From positions 1 through 15,725 of the forward strand of contig CALABN010000098.1 of assembly GCA_937885735.1 (NCBI GenBank): DNA of 15,725 nucleotides. Reading direction: 5' to 3'. Below, piece by piece: positions 6,248 through 12,598 of the stretch. How positions within the stretch are numbered: the stretch's first letter is position 1; each line of letters starts with the position of its first letter. Source of the DNA: an uncultured Bacteroidota bacterium (GTDB taxonomy: Bacteria; Bacteroidota; Bacteroidia; Bacteroidales; SZUA-534). The notes beneath the pieces were generated by a model that was not told where the DNA came from, ran no database searches, and saw only the letters and a list, made by a program, of their open reading frames with translations. The position numbers were made by a program, and so were the translations under genes.

Positions 6248-9200
6248 ATGAAGAAACTGCTCACACTGGCTTTATTGTTTTTGGCATTGATTGTCAATGC
6301 TCAGTCGGTTACCAACATAGACGATCTTGCAGTTTGGTATTCAGCAGACAGCGTGCATATCACCACAGACAACTATGTGGACACACTTTATGACAAGAGC
6401 GGAAATGAAAGGCATGCAACCCAATCAACTAAAAGCAAACAACCTCAATTATGTGTATGTCAAGATTTAAACAACAGATGTGTTTTATATTTCAACGGCA
6501 CAAGCGACCAACTGGTTTGTCAAAACGACACCAAATTAGGCGCAATGTTCGTCGTCACACGTTGGAATGGAGAGGAAACATTGTTCCCAACCTACAATGG
6601 TTTTATTTCCACCTATACAAAATCCATCTACACCTACATTTTTACAGGGAATGCCAACACTTCTGGAATCAGGTCATCGGCTAATAATCAAGTTTTTTGG
6701 GACAACAATGAAATATACATCAATAATAAACAAACCACGGACTTTTCTCCAATCAATCAATTCAAAATTGCATACGGACAGAAACAAGAACCAGGAACAT
6801 GCAACTTGCTAATCGGCGCTTCATACAACAACCAATATTATTGGAAAGGTGAAATTGCCGAAATTATTGGATTCGATACAATTCCTTCCGATTCAATAAA
6901 GGGTTTTGTCTACTACTACCTAAGGAACAAATACGTTCCTCCCGTTTCTCTAAACGACACGACATCATCCTACGGATTCAAACCTATAACTTATGATGCA
7001 AGCAAGCCTTGGTTACATCATTACATTTGGAACGATGGTTGTACTGATTCTATCCGTACTTTCAAAAAAGAAGGCACATATTCACTTACAGCAACTGACA
7101 TTTTTGGGTTCGCAAGTTCTGATACAATGTCTGTTTCGTTTGCCAATGTATCTTGCATTTCCGACACACTAATCTGCCTCGGCGACACCATCACCTGGGC
7201 GCCCGACCTGACAGGTCCGTACTCATACCTCTGGTCCGACGGCTCCACTGGCGACAGGCTGAAGATTGCAAACGAAGGCAAATACTGGGTTGTCATAACT
7301 GACACCGCTGGTTACGAGTGGCACAGCGACACTGTTGCTGTAAAAGTGGATATGTACGCCAACCGTATTACACTTGGCAACGATACCATACGCGCTTGCG
7401 TGGGCAACAACATCTACCTGCAGACAGGCTTTGAAGAGACTGTTGGATACCTTTGGTCAGACGGGACAACGGCAGACCACATAGAAGTGAAAGAATCTGG
7501 TTCATACGCAGTGACAACAACCGACTCTATTGGTTGCAAGGCTCGCAAGAGCGCATACATCAACGTTGTAGGCATCGCCCCAACACCCGATTTCACCTTT
7601 AGTGCGCCTTGCGCAACACGGGCCATCGACTTTACAGACAAGTCGCACAGCAACGACAACAGCGCCATCAGTTCGTATGAGTGGACTTTTGGCGACGGAA
7701 CAACATCAAACATTGCAAACCCTACACACATATATAAATATAGTGGCAACTACAGCCTGCAACTTGCCATAACGTGCTCAAACGGGTGCGACAATGTGCT
7801 CAAGCAGATAGTCCACATCGACTCTCTGCCTAAAGCCGATTTCGCGCCTACCCAATGCTGTTCTTTCACAAGCACACAGTTTACCGATCATAGCGTCACA
7901 GCCGACAGTTACATTAGTTCTTGGCTGTGGACAATGAACGACACCACATACACCGAGCGCAACCCACAGACAACATACAACACATACGGCGAGCAGATTG
8001 TAAGCTTGACCGTCACTACGGCCCACGGCTGTACCGACACACTGGAACGCATTGTCAATGTGATGCAAGGTCCTAAAGTCGATTTCACATACAGTCCAAC
8101 CTGCATCAATACGCCAGTCTATTTCACCAACAAGACAAACGTGGCCTTTGGACTTGCCACCAACTACACCTGGACAAGAGACACTAAAAAATTCTCATCT
8201 CAAAAAAGTCCAACAGCCACGTTCAGCGACACAGGTTCATACATCATCACTCTTACCGTCAACCAGATAGCCAACAACTGCACATCGTCAGTCAGCAAAG
8301 GCATCAACATAAGTCCAAAACCACGGCCAGCAATCATTGCAAGCGATATATGCGAAGGCCAGGCAACGACATTGTCGGGTATCAACAACGAGCCGAAAAG
8401 CAAGCCGTCAGCGTGGATTTGGAACATAGACACCTTGCCAGCCGAAAATGGTACACTAATCAACCACCAATTTGCCACTACTGGAAAGCACAAGGCTGTG
8501 CTCACCATTGTCGACAGTGTAGGATGCACGGAGTCATTCGACACCACAATCAACGTACACAGCACGCCTGTGGCATCGTTCCGCGCTTTGCAGGCACGCG
8601 GGCCAGTGCCATTCGACGCTGAATTCATCAACAACAGCGAGGAAGCCGACAACTACATCTGGCATTTCGGCGACGGCGAGCAATCAACCGAAACCGACGC
8701 CTGCCACACATATAATTATGAAGATGCCTACAATGTGCAACTCATAGCCAGAAACGACAATTGCGCCGACACGGCAACCCGAACCGTGACAGCCATCAAT
8801 CCACACAGCGACATTACACTAGTGTCGGCATCGGCAGAGACAAGCAACGGATTCATAAGCGTGAAGGCCGTGATTGCCAACCGCAGCAACTTCGACCTTG
8901 CCGACATCGACATTGAATGGTACGACAATTTAGGACACCACATTTGCGAAACCATAGCCGACACAATCAAGGAAAGCAAGATACTGCAATACCAGTTTGG
9001 CGCAAACATTGGCGAGGCAATGCCATCAAGGCTTGAATACATCTGCGTTGCCGCACAGCCATCGAGCCGATTCATAGACGAGGAGCCATCAGACAACGAA
9101 TACTGCATAATACTGAACAACAACGAGTTTACAGCGTGCACGCCAAAGCCAAATCCAGCCAACAGCAAGTTGGAAATTGGTTTCATAGTGCCCGACGACC

Positions 9201-9388
9201 AGGATGTCAAGATTGAATTGCTCGATTCAAAAGGCGAATTCATCAGCACGCTCTACGACGGGCCAGCCACCACTGGATTCAACAGCCACATCTTCAACAT
9301 AAGCCGATACAGTTCAGGCGTTTATTTCTACCGCATCAGCCACAACGGACAATTCAAGTCGCAAAAAATCATCATCAGCCACGATTGA
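6248..9388 (+). CDS. Large T9SS-secreted surface protein with Ig-like and PKD repeats
   Basis: A 1046-residue exported protein. Residues 1-19 are a signal peptide (KKLLTLALLFLALIVNAQS). Residues 25-230 look like a concanavalin/LamG-type lectin-like region as found in Bacteroidota surface proteins (LAVWYSADS, YDKSGNERHATQ, VLYFNGTSDQLV, WKGEIAEIIGFD). Three Ig-like repeats follow, each with a W-[SN]-DG core (near 261, 329 and 403), then five PKD-like units beginning near 446, 528, 609, 692 and 773; units one and five carry the canonical W-x-FGDG (479-484 and 805-810). The C-terminus, from PKPNPANSKLEIGF to SSGVYFYRISHNGQFKSQKI, is a type A T9SS sorting domain. The protein should therefore cross the outer membrane by the type IX system and, in relatives, become attached to A-LPS. 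No catalytic site is recognised, so adhesion or a structural role is likely. GC content jumps near codon 300 (base 7150), from about 35-43% to above 50% in 60-base counts. Confidence 0.85.
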   Translation: MKKLLTLALLFLALIVNAQSVTNIDDLAVWYSADSVHITTDNYVDTLYDKSGNERHATQSTKSKQPQLCVCQDLNNRCVLYFNGTSDQLVCQNDTKLGAMFVVTRWNGEETLFPTYNGFISTYTKSIYTYIFTGNANTSGIRSSANNQVFWDNNEIYINNKQTTDFSPINQFKIAYGQKQEPGTCNLLIGASYNNQYYWKGEIAEIIGFDTIPSDSIKGFVYYYLRNKYVPPVSLNDTTSSYGFKPITYDASKPWLHHYIWNDGCTDSIRTFKKEGTYSLTATDIFGFASSDTMSVSFANVSCISDTLICLGDTITWAPDLTGPYSYLWSDGSTGDRLKIANEGKYWVVITDTAGYEWHSDTVAVKVDMYANRITLGNDTIRACVGNNIYLQTGFEETVGYLWSDGTTADHIEVKESGSYAVTTTDSIGCKARKSAYINVVGIAPTPDFTFSAPCATRAIDFTDKSHSNDNSAISSYEWTFGDGTTSNIANPTHIYKYSGNYSLQLAITCSNGCDNVLKQIVHIDSLPKADFAPTQCCSFTSTQFTDHSVTADSYISSWLWTMNDTTYTERNPQTTYNTYGEQIVSLTVTTAHGCTDTLERIVNVMQGPKVDFTYSPTCINTPVYFTNKTNVAFGLATNYTWTRDTKKFSSQKSPTATFSDTGSYIITLTVNQIANNCTSSVSKGINISPKPRPAIIASDICEGQATTLSGINNEPKSKPSAWIWNIDTLPAENGTLINHQFATTGKHKAVLTIVDSVGCTESFDTTINVHSTPVASFRALQARGPVPFDAEFINNSEEADNYIWHFGDGEQSTETDACHTYNYEDAYNVQLIARNDNCADTATRTVTAINPHSDITLVSASAETSNGFISVKAVIANRSNFDLADIDIEWYDNLGHHICETIADTIKESKILQYQFGANIGEAMPSRLEYICVAAQPSSRFIDEEPSDNEYCIILNNNEFTACTPKPNPANSKLEIGFIVPDDQDVKIELLDSKGEFISTLYDGPATTGFNSHIFNISRYSSGVYFYRISHNGQFKSQKIIISHD

Positions 9389-9410
9389 CATCATCAATCA
9401 ATCATTTTTT
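9383..9410 (+). terminator. Weak terminator-like hairpin after the surface-protein gene
   Basis: GATTGA (9383-9388, including the stop codon) pairs with TCAATC (9394-9399) across a five-base loop, followed after five bases by six T residues (9405-9410). The stem is short and AT-rich and the T run is displaced, so function is uncertain. Confidence 0.3.
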
Positions 9411-9519
9411 CAGGCTGCCGCACCAAAAAATGACATTTTGGCAAGGCAAAAAATGCTGGCAAAAATGAAATTGCGTAACACACACATCATTAACACATTA
9501 AGAATCAATAACAAACCAA

Positions 9520-9541
9520 TATCAACAAAATGATGTTGATA
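9520..9541. promoter_or_regulatory. Inverted repeat just upstream of the rplM promoter
   Basis: TATCAAC (9520-9526) and GTTGATA (9535-9541) form a perfect 7-base dyad with an 8-base spacer, ending four bases before the -33 element. Position and symmetry suit a binding site for a dimeric regulator. No regulator is identified. Confidence 0.35.
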
Positions 9542-9545
9542 ATGA

Positions 9546-9575
9546 TTGCGCATTTGATATAAAATTGTATTTTTG
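9546..9575 (+). promoter_or_regulatory. Bacteroidota-type promoter of the rplM operon
   Basis: TTG at 9546-9548, a spacer of exactly 19 bases, and TATTTTTG at 9568-9575 match the Bacteroidota housekeeping consensus (TTG at -33, TAnnTTTG at -7). Transcription should begin near base 9580, leaving a leader of about 57 bases before rplM. This is the best promoter match in the window. Confidence 0.75.
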
Positions 9576-9579
9576 CAGT

Positions 9580-9599
9580 CCACATTTGGGGAAATGTGG
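9580..9599 (+). promoter_or_regulatory. 5' leader hairpin of the rplM mRNA
   Basis: CCACATTT (9580-9587) and AAATGTGG (9592-9599) form a perfect 8-bp stem with a GGGG loop, placed at the predicted transcription start. Such a structure could protect the mRNA 5' end or serve as the binding site for autoregulation by a ribosomal protein. I recall that an L13 leader motif has been described for Bacteroidia, but I cannot test whether this one matches it. Confidence 0.5.
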
Positions 9600-9636
9600 A
9601 GAGTATTTATTTATTAATTAAAAAGTTAGGATTAGA

Positions 9637-10092
9637 GTGGACACACTTAGTTTAAAGACAATCTCGGCAAACAAGGCAACCGTTGAAAAGAAATGGGTTG
9701 TTATCGACGCCAAAGACGAAGTCTTGGGACGTCTTGCCTCAGGTGCTGCCTTCCTATTGAGAGGTAAGCACAAGACCAACTTTACTCCTCACGTTGACTG
9801 CGGTGACAATGTCATCATCATCAATGCTGACAAGGTTCAGCTTACAGGCAACAAGTGGGCAGGTAAAGAGTACACACACTACACTGGTTATCCAGGTGGA
9901 CAACGTACTATCGTTGCAGAAAAATTGATGGTCAAGAACCCAATCGCAATGGTAGAAACAGCAGTAAAAGGCATGTTGCCAAAGAACAAGCTTGGCGCAG
10001 CTTTGTACCGCAATCTTTTTGTTTATGCAGGTGAGAGCCATCCACACGAAGCTCAAAAACCTGAATTGATTAACTTAAATTCAATCAAGTAA
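9637..10092 (+). CDS. rplM: 50S ribosomal protein L13
   Basis: A 151-residue protein with the full set of L13 blocks: KKWVVIDAKDEVLGRLAS (residues 18-35), LLRGKHKTNFTPHVDCGDNV, VQLTGNKWAGKEYTHYTGYP with PGGQ, AVKGMLPKNKLG and the closing YAGESHPHEAQKPE. L13 binds 23S rRNA early in assembly of the large subunit. Length is normal for Bacteroidota. The start is GTG at 9637; the extension MDTLSLKTISANKATVEKKW is usual for L13 of this group and there is no nearby in-frame ATG. There is no clear Shine-Dalgarno sequence. The gene is first in the rplM-rpsI-rpsB-tsf cluster, read from the promoter at 9546-9575 through a short leader with a hairpin. The stop is followed after one base by the rpsI start. 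Confidence 0.97.
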   Translation: MDTLSLKTISANKATVEKKWVVIDAKDEVLGRLASGAAFLLRGKHKTNFTPHVDCGDNVIIINADKVQLTGNKWAGKEYTHYTGYPGGQRTIVAEKLMVKNPIAMVETAVKGMLPKNKLGAALYRNLFVYAGESHPHEAQKPELINLNSIK

Positions 10093-10093
10093 A

Positions 10094-10480
10094 ATGGAAG
10101 TTATTAATGCAGTTGGACGTAGAAAGTCCGCTATCGCACGCGTTTACTTGAGCCAAGGTGCAGGCAATGTAACAATCAACGGCAAGGACTACAAGGAGTA
10201 TTTCCCAGTAGAGACCCTGCAATACATTGTAATGCAACCATTCGGCGTGTTGTCATTGAATGGAAAGTTCGACGTTAAGGCTATCATCGACGGCGGTGGT
10301 GTAAAGGGACAAGCAGAAGCTGTTCGTCTTGGAATCACTCGCGCCTTGATGAAACTCGACGCTGACAACCGCAAGCCATTGAAGGCTGCAGGATTTGTTA
10401 CCCGCGACCCACGTGAGGTTGAGCGTAAGAAACCTGGTCAGAAGAAGGCTCGTAAGAGATTCCAGTTCAGTAAGCGTTAA
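10094..10480 (+). CDS. rpsI: 30S ribosomal protein S9
   Basis: A 128-residue S9 protein. It opens with the family signature INAVGRRKSAIARVYLSQG (residues 4-22), continues with GKDYKEYFP, the glycine-rich GGGVKGQAEAVRLGITRAL (about 67-85) and DPREVERKKPGQKKARK, and ends in the basic tail RFQFSKR. In bacteria this tail reaches the P-site tRNA on the small subunit. Length and end are complete. The ATG lies one base after the rplM stop, the standard arrangement for L13-S9 pairs, so the two are cotranscribed. The following 111-base spacer before rpsB contains a structured RNA element. Confidence 0.97.
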   Translation: MEVINAVGRRKSAIARVYLSQGAGNVTINGKDYKEYFPVETLQYIVMQPFGVLSLNGKFDVKAIIDGGGVKGQAEAVRLGITRALMKLDADNRKPLKAAGFVTRDPREVERKKPGQKKARKRFQFSKR

Positions 10481-10496
10481 TGATGCTGCACGAGAA

Positions 10497-10553
10497 TATC
10501 GTTTAGTATCTAAATTGTTAAGACTTCTGAAACCACAGGACTACTTAACGATT
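10497..10553 (+). promoter_or_regulatory. Structured RNA in the rpsI-rpsB spacer, possible S2 leader or processing site
   Basis: AATTGTTAAG (10513-10522) pairs with CTTAACGATT (10544-10553) over ten positions with one G-U; inside, TTCTG (10525-10529) pairs with CAGGA (10536-10540) around an AAACCA loop. An upstream copy, TATCGTTTAG (10497-10506), can pair with the same downstream arm at eight of ten positions, so two exclusive folds are possible. Only four T follow, so it is not a typical terminator. Confidence 0.45.
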
Positions 10554-10591
10554 GCTTTTACAACAAGAATGTAAACGAAAAAAATTTAAAA

Positions 10592-11422
10592 ATGTCTAGA
10601 GTTAATTTTCAAGAATTATTGGACGCAGGTGCACACTTTGGCCACCTGAAAAGAAAATGGAATCCAGCTATGGCTCCATACATCTTTATGGAGAAAAACG
10701 GAATCCACATCATCGACCTTCACAAAACAGTTGCAAAGGTTGATGAAGCAGCTACTGCTCTTAAGCAAATAGCAAAATCTGGTCGCAAAATCCTTTTTGT
10801 TGCAACCAAGAAACAAGCAAAAGATATTCTTGCCGAGCAAGTTAAAAAAATCAATATGCCATACGTATCAGAACGCTGGTCAGGTGGTATGTTGACTAAC
10901 TTCCCCACTGTTCGCAAGGCAGTCAAGAAAATGGGCACATTTGACAAAATGGAACAAGACGGTACCTTGGACCACCTGTCAAAACGTGAAAGACTGCAAG
11001 TTGACCGTCAACGCAGCAAACTGAACAAGACATTGGGCAGCATCGCTGACCTTACCCGTCTGCCAGCAGCATTGTTCGTAATCGACGTTCAAAAAGAAAA
11101 AATCGCCGTAGCAGAGGCTCATCGCCTTCAGATACCTGTATTTGCTATGGTTGACACAAACTCAGATCCTAACATTGTAGACTACGCTATTCCTTGCAAT
11201 GACGATGCTGCAAAGGCAATCTCATTGGTTTTGGGCGCAATTTGCGACGCTATTCAGGAAGGTCTTGCAGAGCGCAAGGCTGAAAAGGACAAAGAGCCTG
11301 CTGAAGAAGAGCAAAAGCCAGCAAAAGGCGGCAAGAAATCATCTGCCAAGAAGGCAGTAGAAGAAGCTGCTGAAGAAGAGGAAGAAGTAGCTAACGAAGA
11401 AACCGAGGAATCGGCTGAATAA
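10592..11422 (+). CDS. rpsB: 30S ribosomal protein S2
   Basis: A 276-residue S2 protein. The N-terminus FQELLDAGAHFGHLKRKWNP (residues 6-25), then MEKNGIHIIDLHKTV, ILFVATKKQAKD, YVSERWSGGMLTNFPTVRKA (91-110) and ALFVIDVQKEKIAVAEAHRL, with IPVFAMVDTNSDPN, are all hallmark segments. S2 joins the small subunit late and binds near S1. The core ends near residue 228; the remaining 50 or so residues are a low-complexity tail of Lys, Ala and Glu that becomes almost purely acidic. C-terminal extensions of this kind are, to my knowledge, common in Bacteroidota S2, so the tail is not by itself abnormal. The ATG at 10592 is preceded by an A-rich leader with no Shine-Dalgarno. The tsf gene follows after 18 bases, the conserved rpsB-tsf pair. 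Confidence 0.97.
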   Translation: MSRVNFQELLDAGAHFGHLKRKWNPAMAPYIFMEKNGIHIIDLHKTVAKVDEAATALKQIAKSGRKILFVATKKQAKDILAEQVKKINMPYVSERWSGGMLTNFPTVRKAVKKMGTFDKMEQDGTLDHLSKRERLQVDRQRSKLNKTLGSIADLTRLPAALFVIDVQKEKIAVAEAHRLQIPVFAMVDTNSDPNIVDYAIPCNDDAAKAISLVLGAICDAIQEGLAERKAEKDKEPAEEEQKPAKGGKKSSAKKAVEEAAEEEEEVANEETEESAE

Positions 11423-11440
11423 TTAAAAACAAATACAATT

Positions 11441-12439
11441 ATGTCAATATCAGCATCTGACGTAGCAAAATTGCGCAAGACCACTGGCGCAGGAATGATG
11501 GACTGCAAGAAAGCCCTTACTGAGGCTAACGGCGATTTCGACCGTGCTATCCAAATCATCCGCGAGAAGGGCCAGGCCGTTGCCAACAAGCGCGCTGACC
11601 GCGAGGCTTCTGAAGGCAACGTTATCGCCAAAGTTTCTGGCGACGGCAAATTCGGCGCTCTTATTGCTCTTAACTGCGAAACTGACTTCGTTGCAAAGAA
11701 CGAAGATTTCGTAAAACTTGCACACGAGATTTGCGACTTGGCTTTGGCTCAAAAGCCTGCCGACCTTGCCGCTCTTAAGGCTCTGCCTTTCAAAAACGGC
11801 AAAGACGTTGACGGCATCATCACCGAACAAGTCGGCATCATTGGTGAAAAGCTTGAACTTGCCTGCTATGAATCACTTGCAGGTGAGTCTGTATGCGCAT
11901 ACATCCATATGGGCAACAAGCTGGCCTCTTTGGTAAGCTTCAATCAAGCTGGCCTTGATGCACAAATCTACAAAGACGTTGCAATGCAAGTAGCAGCAAT
12001 GAACCCTGTATCATTGAGCAAAGACGATGTTCCTGCCTCTGTAATCGAAAACGAAATGACTGTCGCTATCGAGAAGACAAAGGAAGAACAAGTTGAAAAG
12101 GCTGTTGAAGCCGCTTTGAAGAAGGCTGGCATCAATCCTGCTCACGTTGACTCTGACGACCACATCGAGTCAAATATGGCAAAGGGCTGGAGTACTCCTG
12201 AACAGGCTCAACAAGCCCGCGACATCAAGGCTAAAGTAGCTGTAGAGGCTGCCGCAAACCTTAAGGAACAAATGATTCAAAACATTGCTCAAGGTCGCTT
12301 GAACAAGTTCTTCAAGGAAAACACCTTGCTGAACCAGGCATTTGTAAAGGACGCCAAAATCAGCGTAGCACAAATGATGGACGCAGCTTCAAAGGGTTTG
12401 ACCTGCACAGGCTTCAAGCGTCACGCTTTGAAAGACTAA
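11441..12439 (+). CDS. tsf: Translation elongation factor Ts
   Basis: A 332-residue EF-Ts, the nucleotide exchange factor that recycles EF-Tu from GDP to GTP form in the cytoplasm. The N-terminal UBA-like domain (residues 5-45) carries VAKLRKTTGAGMMDCKKAL and DFDRAIQIIREKG. The EF-Tu-contacting motif TDFVAKN is at 81-87, followed by the core domain with YIHMGNKLASLVSF, and a long helical segment rich in Lys, Glu and Ala between about residues 200 and 285. The C-terminal module ends FVKDAKISVAQMMDAASKGL followed by FKRHALKD. The length exceeds the E. coli protein (283 residues) but is normal for Bacteroidota. The gene is last in the ribosomal protein cluster and is followed by a strong intrinsic terminator. 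Confidence 0.96.
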   Translation: MSISASDVAKLRKTTGAGMMDCKKALTEANGDFDRAIQIIREKGQAVANKRADREASEGNVIAKVSGDGKFGALIALNCETDFVAKNEDFVKLAHEICDLALAQKPADLAALKALPFKNGKDVDGIITEQVGIIGEKLELACYESLAGESVCAYIHMGNKLASLVSFNQAGLDAQIYKDVAMQVAAMNPVSLSKDDVPASVIENEMTVAIEKTKEEQVEKAVEAALKKAGINPAHVDSDDHIESNMAKGWSTPEQAQQARDIKAKVAVEAAANLKEQMIQNIAQGRLNKFFKENTLLNQAFVKDAKISVAQMMDAASKGLTCTGFKRHALKD

Positions 12440-12460
12440 TATTTGATTCTTTCAATACCA

Positions 12461-12493
12461 AAAGAGGATGCCAATCGGCATCCTCTTTTTTTT
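12461..12493 (+). terminator. Strong rho-independent terminator after tsf
   Basis: AAAGAGGATGCC (12461-12472) and GGCATCCTCTTT (12477-12488) form a perfect 12-bp stem with an AATC loop, running into eight T residues (12486-12493). It ends the rplM-rpsI-rpsB-tsf transcript and separates it from mutS. Confidence 0.93.
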
Positions 12494-12566
12494 GCATTGT
12501 GCGACATTGTTAAAAACCGTTTAAAAAATGGGGCGCAAAAGCAAGTCCATTTCGGTGGCTAATGGT

Positions 12567-12574
12567 TAGATTTG
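12567..12574 (+). promoter_or_regulatory. Candidate -7 box of the mutS promoter
   Basis: TAGATTTG matches TAnnTTTG exactly and lies 25 bases before the mutS ATG, downstream of the tsf terminator, where a new promoter is needed. No good TTG is found at the -33 distance, so the call rests on position and the single box. Confidence 0.4.
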
Positions 12575-12598
12575 CCTTGGTTCAATATATACAGGACA

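Noticed and set aside
8200..8652. 150-codon minus-strand ORF under the PKD repeats
   Set aside because: Same reason: an antisense shadow of repeat-coding DNA, with no recognisable family.
8728..9249. 173-codon minus-strand ORF under the surface-protein gene
   Set aside because: It lies entirely opposite a well-supported T9SS protein and its translation shows no domain, signal peptide or start context. It arises from codon bias on the other strand.
11254..11649. 131-codon minus-strand ORF spanning the rpsB-tsf junction
   Set aside because: Its Ser/Ala-rich translation is the antisense of the acidic S2 tail and the EF-Ts N-terminus; both plus-strand genes are certain.
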